This document shows positions 7,924 to 17,339 of a DNA stretch of 64,000 bases, piece by piece. Each line of letters opens with the position of its first letter. Within the stretch, counting starts at the first letter, position 1. The position numbers and the translations under genes were made by a program. The stretch comes from Pseudomonas sp. Au-Pse12 (GTDB lineage Bacteria > Pseudomonadota > Gammaproteobacteria > Pseudomonadales > Pseudomonadaceae), in contig NZ_JAJTTH010000002.1 of assembly GCF_021341665.1 (NCBI RefSeq), positions 124,001 to 188,000 of the forward strand. Direction: 5' to 3'. The notes beneath the pieces are model-generated. The model had not been told where the DNA came from and ran no database searches. It worked only from the letters and a program-made list of their open reading frames with translations.

Positions 7924-9540
7924 ATGAGCCAACAGTTTCAACACGATGTTCTGGTGATTGGCAGCGGCGCCGCCGGCTTGAGCCTGGCCCTGACCCTGCC
8001 CAGCCACCTGCGTATTGCCGTCTTGAGCAAAGGCGACCTCGCCAACGGCTCGACCTACAGGGCCCAGGGCGGTGTTGCAGCCGTACTGGACGACACCGAC
8101 ACCGTCGAGTCTCACGTCGATGACACCCTCAACGCCGGCGGTGGCCTGTGCCACGAGGATGCGGTGCGCTTTACCGTAGAGCACAGCCGCGAAGCCATCC
8201 AGTGGCTGATCGACCAGGGCGTGCCCTTTACCCGCGACGAAGACGCCAGCAGCGACGACAGCAGTTTCGAGTTTCATTTGACCCGTGAAGGTGGCCATAG
8301 CCATCGGCGGATCATTCACGCCGCGGATGCCACCGGCGCCGCCATCTTCAAGACCCTGCTGGCCCAGGCCCGGCAACACCCCAATATCGAACTGCTGGAA
8401 CAACGAGTCGCCGTCGACCTGATCACCGAAAAACGCCTGGGCCTGGAAGGCGAGCGTTGCCTGGGCGCCTACGTGCTCAACCGGGGCACCGGCGAGGTCG
8501 ATACCTTTGCCGCACGCTTCGTGATACTTGCCTCAGGCGGCGCAGCCAAGGTCTATCTCTATACCAGCAATCCCGACAGTGCCTGCGGCGATGGCATCGC
8601 CATGGCCTGGCGCTCGGGCTGCCGGGTGGCCAACCTGGAATTCAACCAGTTCCACCCCACGTGCCTGTATCACCCCCTGGCCAAGAGTTTCCTGATCACC
8701 GAGGCCCTGCGCGGCGAAGGCGCGCACCTCAAGCTGCCGAATGGCGAACGCTTCATGCCACGCTTCGACCCACGAGCCGAACTGGCGCCACGGGACATCG
8801 TTGCCCGGGCCATCGACCATGAAATGAAGCGCCTGGGCATCGACTGCGTCTACCTGGACATCAGCCACAAGCCGGAAGCCTTCATCAAGAGTCATTTCCC
8901 GACGGTGTATGAACGCTGCCTGGAGTTTTCCATCGACATCACCCGGCAGCCGATCCCCGTGGTGCCGGCCGCGCACTACACCTGCGGCGGGGTGATGGTC
9001 GATCAACAGGGCCGCACCGACGTGCCGGGCCTGTACGCCATTGGCGAAACCAGCTTCACCGGCCTGCACGGTGCCAACCGCATGGCCAGCAACTCGCTGC
9101 TGGAGTGCTTCGTCTATGCGCGCTCGGCGGCGGCCGACATTCTCCGGCAACTGCCTCAAGTCTCGATCCCCGTCGCCCTGCCCGCCTGGGATGCCAGCCA
9201 GGTTACCGACTCCGATGAAGACGTGATCATTGCGCACAACTGGGACGAACTGCGGCGCTTCATGTGGGACTACGTGGGCATCGTGCGCACCAACAAGCGC
9301 TTGCAACGAGCCCAGCATCGGGTGCGCCTGCTGCTGGACGAGATCGACGAGTTCTACAGCAACTACAAGGTCAGCCGCGACCTGATCGAGTTGCGCAACC
9401 TGGCCCAGGTGGCCGAGTTGATGATCCTCTCGGCCATGGAGCGCAAGGAAAGCCGCGGCCTGCACTACACCCTGGATTACCCGCAGATGCTGCCCGAGGC
9501 CCGGGATACTATTCTGGTGCCGCCCACCTACGCCGGCTGA
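7924..9540 (+). CDS. nadB: L-aspartate oxidase NadB
   Basis: FAD flavoprotein catalysing aspartate to iminoaspartate, the first step of de novo NAD synthesis with quinolinate synthase NadA. At 538 residues it matches the family. The dinucleotide-binding motif [13 protein letters not shown] is at residues 11-23. The succinate dehydrogenase/fumarate reductase-like motifs [14 protein letters not shown] and [14 protein letters not shown] are present, followed by the helical C-terminal domain. The ATG at 7924 gives the expected N-terminus [13 protein letters not shown]. The 3' end overlaps the convergent ygfX gene by 32 nt. Confidence 0.96.
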   Translation: MSQQFQHDVLVIGSGAAGLSLALTLPSHLRIAVLSKGDLANGSTYRAQGGVAAVLDDTDTVESHVDDTLNAGGGLCHEDAVRFTVEHSREAIQWLIDQGVPFTRDEDASSDDSSFEFHLTREGGHSHRRIIHAADATGAAIFKTLLAQARQHPNIELLEQRVAVDLITEKRLGLEGERCLGAYVLNRGTGEVDTFAARFVILASGGAAKVYLYTSNPDSACGDGIAMAWRSGCRVANLEFNQFHPTCLYHPLAKSFLITEALRGEGAHLKLPNGERFMPRFDPRAELAPRDIVARAIDHEMKRLGIDCVYLDISHKPEAFIKSHFPTVYERCLEFSIDITRQPIPVVPAAHYTCGGVMVDQQGRTDVPGLYAIGETSFTGLHGANRMASNSLLECFVYARSAAADILRQLPQVSIPVALPAWDASQVTDSDEDVIIAHNWDELRRFMWDYVGIVRTNKRLQRAQHRVRLLLDEIDEFYSNYKVSRDLIELRNLAQVAELMILSAMERKESRGLHYTLDYPQMLPEARDTILVPPTYAG

Positions 9541-9961
9541 ACTTGAGCCGCAGCCGCAGGCGCCGATGCTCGTCGGCGGCCTGCGCATCGCGCGGCACGC
9601 AGACCGAGCGCACCCAGCGCTCTCCCGGCAGACGAAAACGCAACAACACGATCAATGGCAGCGCCAGGCTGTCGGGGCGCAACTGCGCGGCCTGCCACCC
9701 CTTGTCGCGACTCCACAGTTGCCAGCCTGCCGGCGAATGCCGCAAGCCCGTGAACGCCCGGGGATGGCTCAATAGAATCTGCCGTGGCAGCACCCAACCC
9801 GCGTGCAGCAGGCACAGCACGCCGCCCGCCAGCTTGACGAAAGATGGAATATCCAGCAGGAACAACGCGCCCAGGGCGAACGCCTGAGCCAGCAGGTAGG
9901 CCGCCAGCAGGTGCCGTGAAGCACGCCAGCGGCACTCGAACAGCCTACTTGGGTTGGACAC
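9509..9961 (-). CDS. YgfX family membrane protein (CptA-like)
   Basis: A 150-residue inner-membrane protein with two adjacent hydrophobic helices (about residues 16-60, [19 protein letters not shown] and [16 protein letters not shown]) and a soluble Arg-rich C-terminus, as in YgfX. The E. coli protein was first described as the toxin of an SdhE/YgfX pair affecting FtsZ and MreB; that role is disputed. The start is a GTG whose first 17 nt overlap the end of sdhE, implying coupled translation, as in other gammaproteobacteria. Confidence 0.75.
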
Positions 9962-10199
9962 GATCCAGGATCATGCGGACCATGCGCTGCAGCTCGGGGT
10001 CCTCAGACTCGCTGCGTTCCATGAACCAGCCGAACATGTCCTGATCCTCGCACTCCAGCAGCTTGCGATAGCACTCGCGATCGGTCTCATTGAGATGCGG
10101 GTACACCTCCCTGACGAACGGCACCAGCAATACGTCCAGCTCAAGCATGCCGCGGCGGCTGTGCCAATAGAGGCGATTCAGTTCAACATCTTCAACCAT
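9945..10199 (-). CDS. sdhE: FAD assembly factor SdhE (CptB)
   Basis: An 84-residue all-helical protein that promotes covalent flavinylation of succinate dehydrogenase. The family signature [13 protein letters not shown] with the RGxxE motif is at residues 16-28, and DMFGWFMER follows. The ATG at 10199 was chosen over a longer frame because it matches the family N-terminus and follows GGAG. Divergent from ygfZ and overlapping ygfX. Confidence 0.93.
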
Positions 10200-10348
10200 G
10201 GAGCGCTCCTCAAATAGAGCGCAAGTATACAGCCCGAGGGAAGCGAGAACAGTCGGCTTTGGTCGGTGTCCACCCATCCTCTGTGAACTATCCATTTCAA
10301 GGGCGCCCCCTTATGATGTGCTCCAGACTTTTTACCCTGCGATGAACC

Positions 10349-11290
10349 ATGGCTGACTCCGCTTTTTTCTGCCCCCTGTCCCACGAAGGCGTGCTCGCTG
10401 TGCGCGGGCCTGACGCCAGCAAATTCCTTCAGGGTCAGCTGACCTGCAACCTCAACTACCTCAGTGACAGCCAGTCCAGCCTCGGTGCGCGCTGCAACCA
10501 GAAAGGCCGCATGCAATCGAGCTTCCGCATCCTTCTGGAAGGCGACGGCTGCCTGCTGGCCATGGCCAGCGAGCTGATCGAGCCACAACTGGCGGACCTG
10601 AAGAAATACGCGGTGTTCTCCAAGGCCAAGCTGGCCGATGAAAGCCCCCGCTGGGCGCGTTTCGGCCTGGCCGATGGCCAGGCCAGCCTGAACAGCCTGG
10701 GCCTTGAGCTGCCCGAGACGGACGGCGCCGTGGCCCGCGCCGATGGCCTGATCGCCGTGCGCGTTTCCAGCCAGCGCGCCGAACTCTGGGTACCGGCCGA
10801 ACGCGCCGCCGACCTGCGCCAGCAACTGGCCACGCACCTGCCCGAGGGCGAGCTGAACCAGTGGCTGCTGGGGCAAGTGCGCGCCGGCCTCGGCCAGGTC
10901 ATGCCCGAGACCCGCGAACTGTTCATTCCGCAGATGCTCAACCTGCAGGCCGTTGGCGGCGTCAGCTTCAAGAAAGGCTGCTACACCGGCCAGGAAATCG
11001 TCGCCCGCATGCAGTACCTGGGCAAGCTCAAGCGCCGCCTCTACCGCCTCGCCCTGCCTGGCGACACCCTCCCCGCCCCGGGCACCTCGCTGTTCGCCCC
11101 CAGCCACAACAGCGCCATCGGCGAAGTGGTCCTGGCCGCTCGCGCACAGCAGGGCGTTGAACTGCTGGCGGTGCTCCAAGCCGAAGCCGCGGAAGCTGGC
11201 GAACTGCACCTGGAAACACTCGAAGGGCCGGCCCTGCAGTTGCTGGACCTGCCCTACCTGCTGGACCGTGATCGCGAAATCCAGCGCTGA
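10349..11290 (+). CDS. ygfZ: Folate-binding Fe-S cluster maintenance protein YgfZ
   Basis: Tetrahydrofolate-binding protein of the GcvT-like family, needed for the activity of some iron-sulfur enzymes such as MiaB. It has 313 residues. The diagnostic motif KGCYTGQEIVARMQY, containing the functional Cys, is present at about residue 208. Position opposite sdhE is the same as in P. aeruginosa. Confidence 0.92.
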   Translation: MADSAFFCPLSHEGVLAVRGPDASKFLQGQLTCNLNYLSDSQSSLGARCNQKGRMQSSFRILLEGDGCLLAMASELIEPQLADLKKYAVFSKAKLADESPRWARFGLADGQASLNSLGLELPETDGAVARADGLIAVRVSSQRAELWVPAERAADLRQQLATHLPEGELNQWLLGQVRAGLGQVMPETRELFIPQMLNLQAVGGVSFKKGCYTGQEIVARMQYLGKLKRRLYRLALPGDTLPAPGTSLFAPSHNSAIGEVVLAARAQQGVELLAVLQAEAAEAGELHLETLEGPALQLLDLPYLLDRDREIQR

Positions 11291-11327
11291 TTGCCTGCCT
11301 TTTATTGCAACACCCTAGAGAACTTAC

Positions 11328-12149
11328 ATGACTGAGCTGGCGCAAAAGGTCCAAAAGGATTTGGTGGAGGCCATCGACAACGATGACCTGGTTCTACCAA
11401 CCCTACCGGAGGTAGCCATGCAGATTCGCCAGGCCGCCGAAGACCCGGAAATCAGCGTCAGCACCCTGAGCAAAGTGATCGGTCGTGACGCCGCGCTGTC
11501 CGCGCGGCTGATCAAGGTGGTCAACAGCCCACTGCTGCGGGCCGCCCAGGAAGTCACCGACCTGCATACGGCAATCACCCGCCTGGGGGTCAACTACAGC
11601 AGCAACCTGGCCATCGGCCTGGTGATGGAGCAGATCTTCAACGCCCGCTCCGAGGTGGTCGCGCAGAAAATGCACGACGTCTGGCGCCGCAGCCTGGAAG
11701 TGGCCGGGGTCAGCTATGCGCTGTGCCGCAGCTACACCCAGCTCAAGCCGGACCAGGCAGCCTTGGGCGGCCTGGTGCACCAGATCGGCGTACTGCCGAT
11801 TCTCACTTATGCCGAAGACCACTACGAACTGCTCTCCGACCCGGTCAGCCTCAACCATGTGATCGAACGCATTCACCCGCTGCTGGGGGACAAGCTGCTG
11901 CGGGTCTGGGAATTTCCCGAGCAACTGGTGGAGATTCCCGGGCAATACCTGGATTTCACCCGCCAAACCAGCCAGATCGACTACGTCGACCTGGTCCAGG
12001 TGGCGACCCTGTATTGCCACAAGGACACTGACCACCCGCTGTCACGGATCGATGCCTGCAGCGTCCCGGCCTTCAAGAAGCTGGGCATAGACCCGGACAA
12101 CAAGGCCATGTGCCTGGACCTGGAAGAATCCCGCTCAATGCTCTATTGA
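11328..12149 (+). CDS. HDOD domain-containing protein
   Basis: A 273-residue protein dominated by one HDOD domain (about residues 20-215), an HD-GYP-related fold lacking catalytic metal residues and found in signal transduction proteins. Recognisable segments are LPTLPEVAMQIRQ, LSKVIGRDAALSARLIKVVNS and LGGLVHQIGVLPIL. No kinase, receiver or cyclase domain is attached. Its function cannot be read from the sequence; HDOD proteins often control motility or stress responses. The last 7 nt overlap the end of the convergent sensor kinase gene. Confidence 0.85.
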   Translation: MTELAQKVQKDLVEAIDNDDLVLPTLPEVAMQIRQAAEDPEISVSTLSKVIGRDAALSARLIKVVNSPLLRAAQEVTDLHTAITRLGVNYSSNLAIGLVMEQIFNARSEVVAQKMHDVWRRSLEVAGVSYALCRSYTQLKPDQAALGGLVHQIGVLPILTYAEDHYELLSDPVSLNHVIERIHPLLGDKLLRVWEFPEQLVEIPGQYLDFTRQTSQIDYVDLVQVATLYCHKDTDHPLSRIDACSVPAFKKLGIDPDNKAMCLDLEESRSMLY

Positions 12150-13540
12150 GGCCCCTGGCCAGCAACAAAGCTGACCCGGACCTTCAACCCCGACGGCTCG
12201 CCGTCATGCAGGCTGATCTGCGCCAGATGCGCCCGGCAGATCTCGCCAACGATCGCCAACCCCAGGCCGGACCCGGCAACCTGCTGGTTGCGCCGGTAGA
12301 AACGCTCGAACACCCGATCGCGCTCTTCCAGGGGAATCCCCGGCCCGTCGTCCTCCACCTCCAGGACCCCGGGTGGCGATACCCGCAACACCACGTTGCC
12401 ACCTGACGGGGTGTGAGCCAGGGCGTTGTCCACCAGGTTGCTGAGCAACTCATTGAGCAGGGTCGGCTCGCCCTTGAGCCACACCTGTTCGTCGGCCTCC
12501 AGCGCCAGGGCTACGCCTCGGGCATGGGCCAATGGCGCCATGGCCATGCCCAGTTCCCGGGCCAGCTGGCTGAGGTCAAGCAACTGCGCCCCGCCCTCGG
12601 CAATGGCCCGGGCCCCGTTTTCCACCCGGGCCAGGGACAGCAATTGATTGGCCAGGTGAGTCAGGCGGTCGGTGCCCTGGGCGGCGCTTTCCAGGGTTGA
12701 GCGCCAGGTATCCGGCGCACTGGAACGCAAGCCCAGTTCCAGGCGGGCCTTGAGCGCCGCCAAGGGTGTGCGCAACTCATGGGCGGCCTCAGCGATGAAC
12801 TGCGCCTGGCGCTCGAACTGCCCGCGCAGGCGCTCGGTGAAATGGTTCAAGGCGCGCACCAGCGGCCACAGCTCGCGCTGCACGGAAACCAGCGGCAGCG
12901 GCCGCAGATCGTCCGGCTGACGCTCCTCCACCGCACCGCGCAAGCGCTCCAGGGGACGCAAGGCCGCACTCACCGCGAACCACACCAACACCAGCGCGCC
13001 GATGGCCAACATGCCCAGGCGCAGCAGGGTATCGGCCATCAGGCTGCGGGCCATGGCCACCCGCGCCTCGTCCGTCTCGGCCACGCGAATTTCCGCCATG
13101 CCGTTCATGTTCGGCTCGCTGACCGCCTTGAGCAGGCTCACCACCCGTACGTTCTGCCCCTGATAGCGGGCATCGTAAAACCGCGCCAGGGCCGGGTAGT
13201 CATCGGTGCGCGGGGTGCCGGGAGGCGGCCCGGGGAGGTTTTCATATCCGGAAATCAGGTTCTGATGGATGTCGTTGACCTGGTAGTAGATACGCCCGGC
13301 ACTGTCGTAGGCGAAGGTGTCCAGGGCCACATAGGGCACATTGGCGCTCAGGCTGCCGTCGCGCTGGGACAACCCGGCGGCGATGGTCCGCGCCGAGGCC
13401 AGCAGGGTCCGGTCGTAGGCGGTGTCGGCGGCTTCGCGACCGTTCCAGTAGGCGCTCAGGCCGCTGGCCAGCATCAGCACCACCAGCAACAGCGCGAGGT
13501 TCCACAACAACCGCCAGCGCAGGCTGCTGGGCTTATGCAT
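12143..13540 (-). CDS. tctE: Sensor histidine kinase TctE
   Basis: Inner-membrane histidine kinase, about 465 residues. A first membrane helix (LLWNLALLLVVLMLASG) and a second (LLRLGMLAIGALVLVWFAVSAAL, about residue 180) flank a periplasmic sensor domain of the 2CSK_N type. A HAMP-like linker follows, then the H-box EAAHELRTPLAALKARLEL, the N-box NLVDNALAHTPSGG and the G-box DDGPGI. The start overlaps the tctD stop by 8 nt. Divergence of the pair from a tricarboxylate porin and TctCBA genes identifies it as TctE, which senses citrate-type tricarboxylates. Confidence 0.88.
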   Translation of the reverse strand: MHKPSSLRWRLLWNLALLLVVLMLASGLSAYWNGREAADTAYDRTLLASARTIAAGLSQRDGSLSANVPYVALDTFAYDSAGRIYYQVNDIHQNLISGYENLPGPPPGTPRTDDYPALARFYDARYQGQNVRVVSLLKAVSEPNMNGMAEIRVAETDEARVAMARSLMADTLLRLGMLAIGALVLVWFAVSAALRPLERLRGAVEERQPDDLRPLPLVSVQRELWPLVRALNHFTERLRGQFERQAQFIAEAAHELRTPLAALKARLELGLRSSAPDTWRSTLESAAQGTDRLTHLANQLLSLARVENGARAIAEGGAQLLDLSQLARELGMAMAPLAHARGVALALEADEQVWLKGEPTLLNELLSNLVDNALAHTPSGGNVVLRVSPPGVLEVEDDGPGIPLEERDRVFERFYRRNQQVAGSGLGLAIVGEICRAHLAQISLHDGEPSGLKVRVSFVAGQGPQ

Positions 13541-14204
13541 CGCGGCTTTCCAGCAGGTAGCCGAGGCCACGGAACGTGACGATGGCGACCGTGTGACCAT
13601 CGAGTTTCTTGCGCAGGCGATGCACATAGATCTCGATGGCATCGGGGCTGGCCTCCTCGTCCAGGCCGAAGACCTGGGATGCCAGCTGCTCCTTGCTCAT
13701 GACCCGGCCAGGCCGGGCGATCAGGGCTTCGAGCACGGCCTGCTCGCGGGAAGTCAGGGTCAGCAGTTCCTCGCCCAGGGTGAAGCGCCGGGTGTCCAGG
13801 TCATACGCCAGCCCCCCGCAACGCTGCTGGCGCTCGCCCCCCAGCACGCTGCGGCGCAGCAGGGCCTTGACCCGCGCCTCCAGCTCGGTCAGCTCGAACG
13901 GCTTGGCCAGGTAATCGTCGGCACCCAGGTTGAGGCCGTGGACCCGGTCCTTGACGTCGCTGCGAGCGGTGAGCATCAGCACCGGGAGGTTCCTGCCCCG
14001 GGCCCGCAGGCGCGCCAGCACCTCGAAACCGTCCATCCGCGGCAAGCCGACATCGAGGATCGCCACCGCATATTCCTCGCTGCCCAGGGCCAGGTCGGCG
14101 GCCACCCCATCGTGCAGCACGTCCACGGTCAGGCCGGTGCTCTTGAGCGCCTGGGCGATGCTTTCGGCCAGTTGCAGATGGTCTTCGACGAGCAGGACTC
14201 GCAT
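13533..14204 (-). CDS. tctD: Response regulator TctD (OmpR family)
   Basis: A 223-residue regulator with a receiver domain (residues 1-115; phospho-acceptor Asp in AILDVGLPRMDGFEVL, conserved Lys in DDYLAKPFEL) and a C-terminal winged-helix DNA-binding domain (LTSREQAVLEALIARPGRVMSKEQL). Predicted to activate the divergent tricarboxylate uptake operon when phosphorylated by TctE. Phased direct repeats suited to an OmpR-type regulator lie in the shared promoter region. Confidence 0.9.
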   Translation of the reverse strand: MRVLLVEDHLQLAESIAQALKSTGLTVDVLHDGVAADLALGSEEYAVAILDVGLPRMDGFEVLARLRARGRNLPVLMLTARSDVKDRVHGLNLGADDYLAKPFELTELEARVKALLRRSVLGGERQQRCGGLAYDLDTRRFTLGEELLTLTSREQAVLEALIARPGRVMSKEQLASQVFGLDEEASPDAIEIYVHRLRKKLDGHTVAIVTFRGLGYLLESRDA

Positions 14205-14293
14205 GGCTGTTTACCTCGTTTCAGGGGGGATCGACGCCGCTCTTTGGCGCGGAGTGTACCGCCGCAACCGTCGCTGTGAAGCCCGAAAACCGT

Positions 14294-14323
14294 GAAAGTG
14301 CGCTGAAAGGTTAGCGAAAGGTT
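14294..14323 (+). promoter_or_regulatory. Three 11-bp-phased direct repeats, candidate TctD operator
   Basis: GAAAGTGC, GAAAGGTT and GAAAGGTT begin at 14294, 14305 and 14316, exactly one helical turn apart on one face. A TTGACC hexamer that could be a -35 follows at once. OmpR-family regulators bind such tandem repeats; the site lies between tctD and opdH. Confidence 0.6.
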
Positions 14324-14412
14324 GACCCTTTAGAGTCCCGCTACGGACAGTCTCGACTGCCCTGGCCGTAAAGGCCGCAGAGCCGCAAAACGCCTCGAAG
14401 CGTTTTCGTCAA

Positions 14413-14426
14413 AATAAGAACAATAA
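14413..14426 (+). promoter_or_regulatory. Hfq/Crc catabolite-repression motif in the opdH leader
   Basis: AATAAGAACAATAA is a run of AAN triplets containing overlapping matches to the Pseudomonas Crc/Hfq target AANAANAA. It ends just before the CGGAG ribosome-binding site of opdH, the position where Hfq-Crc blocks translation when preferred carbon sources are present. Confidence 0.65.
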
Positions 14427-14440
14427 CGGAGTACTCAAGG

Positions 14441-15733
14441 ATGCCATCCACGCACCCTCAGGCTGTCCAGCCCGCGCGTTTTTCCCGTCTGACCCCGACT
14501 GCTCTTGCCAGCGCCGCCGCCCTTGCCGGTGTCGCGCCCTTCAGCCAGGCCGCCTTTTTCGAAGACAGCAGCGCCACCTTCGAAACCCGCAACATGTACT
14601 TCAACCGCGACTTTCGCGACGGCACCAGCGCCCAGCAATCCAAGCGCGACGAATGGGCCCAGGGCTTCATGCTCAACCTGCAGTCGGGCTACACCGAAGG
14701 CACCGTGGGCTTTGGCCTGGACGCCCTGGGCATGCTCGGGGTCAAGCTCGACTCCAGCCCCGACCGCACCGGCACCGGCCTGTTGCCGACCCACGACGAC
14801 GGGCGCGCCGCCAACCAGTACTCCAAGCTCGGCCTGACCGGCAAAGTGAAGATCTCCGCCACCGAACTGAAGATCGGCAGCCTGATTCCGGAACTGCCGA
14901 TCCTCAAGCCCAACGACGGGCGCATCCTGCCGCAAACCTTCGAGGGCGGTTTACTGACCTCTAAGGAGATCAAGAACCTGACCTTCACCGGCGGGCGCCT
15001 GGACAAGGCCAAGGACCGCGACGACAGCAACTACGAGGACATCCGCCTCAACAACAAGAACAGCCGTTTCGCCGGCAACGTGGCCAGCAAGCACTTCAGC
15101 TTCGGCGGCCTGGACTACAAGTTCACCGACAAGATCACCGGCAGCTACCACTTCGCCCAACTGGACGATGTCTACAACCAGCATTTCTTCGGCCTAGTCG
15201 CATCGCGCCCCATGGGGCCTGGCACCTTCGCCAGCGACCTGCGCCTGGCCATCAGTGACGACCAGGGCCAGGCCCGGGGCGGCAAGATCGACAACCGCTC
15301 CCTCAACGGCCTGGTGAGCTATGCCCTCAACGGCCACAAGCTCAGCGCCGGTTATCAGCACATGTCCGGCGACAGCGCCTTCCCCTACGTCGACGGCAGC
15401 GACCCGTACCTGGTGAACTTCGTGCAGATCAACGATTTTGCCGGGGCCGAGGAACGCTCCTGGCAGGCCCGCTACGACTTCGATTTCGCCAAATTGGGAG
15501 TGCCCGGCCTGAGCTTCATGACCCGTTACCTCAGCGGCGACAACATCGCCCTGAAAAACGGCGACACCGGCAAGGAATGGGAGCGCAACACCGAGATCAA
15601 GTACGTGGTGCAAAGCGGCACCTTCAAGGACGTCGCCGTGCGCCTGCGCAACGCCACCTACCGCTCCAACTATTCGGCTCGCGACGCGGATGAAGTGCGC
15701 CTGCTGGTGAGTTACGCCGTCGCCCTGTGGTAA
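14441..15733 (+). CDS. opdH: OprD-family outer membrane porin, tricarboxylate-type OpdH
   Basis: Outer-membrane channel of 430 residues in the OprD family, with an N-terminal export signal ending near PFSQAAFFEDS and the family start FFEDSSATFETRNMYFNRDFRDG. C-terminal beta strands end in SYAVALW with a terminal aromatic residue, as expected for BAM recognition. Placed directly before tctC and divergent from tctDE, as opdH in P. aeruginosa, where it takes up tricarboxylates such as cis-aconitate. A CGGAG site precedes the ATG by about 10 nt. Confidence 0.9.
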   Translation: MPSTHPQAVQPARFSRLTPTALASAAALAGVAPFSQAAFFEDSSATFETRNMYFNRDFRDGTSAQQSKRDEWAQGFMLNLQSGYTEGTVGFGLDALGMLGVKLDSSPDRTGTGLLPTHDDGRAANQYSKLGLTGKVKISATELKIGSLIPELPILKPNDGRILPQTFEGGLLTSKEIKNLTFTGGRLDKAKDRDDSNYEDIRLNNKNSRFAGNVASKHFSFGGLDYKFTDKITGSYHFAQLDDVYNQHFFGLVASRPMGPGTFASDLRLAISDDQGQARGGKIDNRSLNGLVSYALNGHKLSAGYQHMSGDSAFPYVDGSDPYLVNFVQINDFAGAEERSWQARYDFDFAKLGVPGLSFMTRYLSGDNIALKNGDTGKEWERNTEIKYVVQSGTFKDVAVRLRNATYRSNYSARDADEVRLLVSYAVALW

Positions 15734-15809
15734 GCCACCGAGCACGCCTCGTATTTCACGGTTTCAGCGTTTCGTGAAAAAGGGTCGGGGATGACCCGGA
15801 CAGACCGAT

Positions 15810-15817
15810 AACAACAA
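15810..15817 (+). promoter_or_regulatory. Hfq/Crc motif in the tctC leader
   Basis: AACAACAA matches AANAANAA and lies immediately before the TGTGGAG ribosome-binding site of tctC. It is the second such motif in this operon. Confidence 0.55.
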
Positions 15818-15834
15818 CTCCTGTGGAGACAATC

Positions 15835-16821
15835 ATGGACTTTTCACTGCGTAAACTAACCCTCGCCGCCGGCTGCATGCTGTTCGCCGGCCAGCTGCTG
15901 GCGGCCTCCGCCGAACCCAAGCGCCCGGAATGCATCGCCCCGGCCTCGCCAGGCGGCGGCTTCGACCTGACCTGCAAGCTGGCGCAAAGCGCGCTGGTCA
16001 ACGAGAAGATTCTGACCAAGCCGATGCGCGTGACCTACATGCCCGGCGGCGTCGGCGCCGTGGCCTACAACGCCGTGGTGGCCCAGCGTCCCGCCGATGC
16101 CGGGACGCTGGTGGCCTGGTCCAGCGGCTCGCTGCTGAACCTGGCCCAGGGCAAGTTCGGCCGCTTCGATGAAAGCGCGGTGCGCTGGCTGGCGGCGGTG
16201 GGCACCAGCTACGGCGCCATCGCGGTAAAAAGCGATTCGCCCTACAAGACCCTCGACGATCTGGTCCAGGCCTTGAAGAAAGACCCGAGCAAAGTGGTGA
16301 TCGGCTCCGGCGGCACCGTGGGCAGCCAGGACTGGATGCAGACCGCGCTGATCGCCAAGGCCGCTGGGATCAACCCTCGGGACCTGCGCTACGTGGCCCT
16401 GGAAGGCGGTGGCGAGATCGCCACGGCCCTGCTGGGTGGTCACATCCAGGTCGGCAGCACCGACATTTCCGACTCCATGCCGCACATCCAGGCCGGCGAC
16501 ATGCGCCTGCTCGCGGTGTTCTCCGAACAGCGCCTGGACGAACCGGAAATGAAGGACATCCCCACCGCCAAGGAACAGGGCTACGACATCGTCTGGCCGG
16601 TGGTGCGCGGCTTCTACCTCGGGCCGAAGGTCACGGACGAGGAATACGCCTGGTGGAAAAACGCCTTCGACAAGCTGCTGGCTTCCGAAGAGTTCGCCAA
16701 GCTGCGCGACCAGCGCGAGCTGTTTCCCTTCGCCATGACCGGCCCCGAGTTGGACGCCTATGTGAAGCAGCAGGTAGCCGACTACAAGACCCTGGCCAAA
16801 GAGTTCGGCCTGATCCAGTGA
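15835..16821 (+). CDS. tctC: Tripartite tricarboxylate transporter substrate-binding protein TctC
   Basis: Periplasmic receptor of the TTT family, about 328 residues, with a signal peptide (LTLAAGCMLFAGQLLAASA). Family motifs include ECIAPASPGGGFDLTCK and YMPGGVGAVAYNAVVAQRPAD, which line the carboxylate pocket. It delivers citrate-like substrates to the TctA/TctB permease. The ATG at 15835 follows GTGGAGAC; the in-frame GTG at 15823 overlaps that ribosome-binding site and is unlikely. Confidence 0.93.
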   Translation: MDFSLRKLTLAAGCMLFAGQLLAASAEPKRPECIAPASPGGGFDLTCKLAQSALVNEKILTKPMRVTYMPGGVGAVAYNAVVAQRPADAGTLVAWSSGSLLNLAQGKFGRFDESAVRWLAAVGTSYGAIAVKSDSPYKTLDDLVQALKKDPSKVVIGSGGTVGSQDWMQTALIAKAAGINPRDLRYVALEGGGEIATALLGGHIQVGSTDISDSMPHIQAGDMRLLAVFSEQRLDEPEMKDIPTAKEQGYDIVWPVVRGFYLGPKVTDEEYAWWKNAFDKLLASEEFAKLRDQRELFPFAMTGPELDAYVKQQVADYKTLAKEFGLIQ

Positions 16822-16879
16822 CCTTCCCTTGCTGACGGCCCGGCCCTCGCGCATCGGGGGCCGGGCCCGGGAGTTAGCC

Positions 16880-17338
16880 ATGCTCGTTCAACGTTTCTTC
16901 GCCGCGGTGTTGCTGCTGGCCTGTGCCGCCCTGGCACTGATGGCCTGGCCGTACCAGGCGGCCTTTTCCTACGAACCGGTGGGCCCGCGGGCCTTCCCCC
17001 TGCTGATGCTCGGGCTGATGGGCCTGGCCCTGCTGTACATGCTGTTGCGCCCGACCCCGATCAAGCACAGCGAAGAAGACCCGCCCCTGGACCGGGACAC
17101 CCTGATCAAGATCGCCCTCTGCGTGGCCTTGCTGCTGGTGTTCGCCGGCGCCTTCGAACCCCTGGGCTTCATCGTCGCCAGCATCCTCATCGGCGTGCCC
17201 ATGGCCCGCCTGTACGGCGGCCGCTGGCTACCCAGCCTGGTGATCATCAGCCTGCTCAGTGTCGGCCTCTACTGGCTGTTCGACCGGGTCATGGACGTGC
17301 CCCTGCCCCTCGGCCTGCTCGACGTTCTGGAGAATTGA
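16880..17338 (+). CDS. tctB: Tripartite tricarboxylate transporter small subunit TctB
   Basis: A 152-residue protein with four predicted membrane helices, the small integral subunit of the sodium-dependent tricarboxylate permease. The segment YEPVGPRAFPLLMLGLM early in the protein is typical of TctB. The GGGAG site before 16880 supports this start rather than the upstream one. One base separates its stop from the tctA start. Confidence 0.88.
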   Translation: MLVQRFFAAVLLLACAALALMAWPYQAAFSYEPVGPRAFPLLMLGLMGLALLYMLLRPTPIKHSEEDPPLDRDTLIKIALCVALLLVFAGAFEPLGFIVASILIGVPMARLYGGRWLPSLVIISLLSVGLYWLFDRVMDVPLPLGLLDVLEN

Positions 17339-17339
17339 T

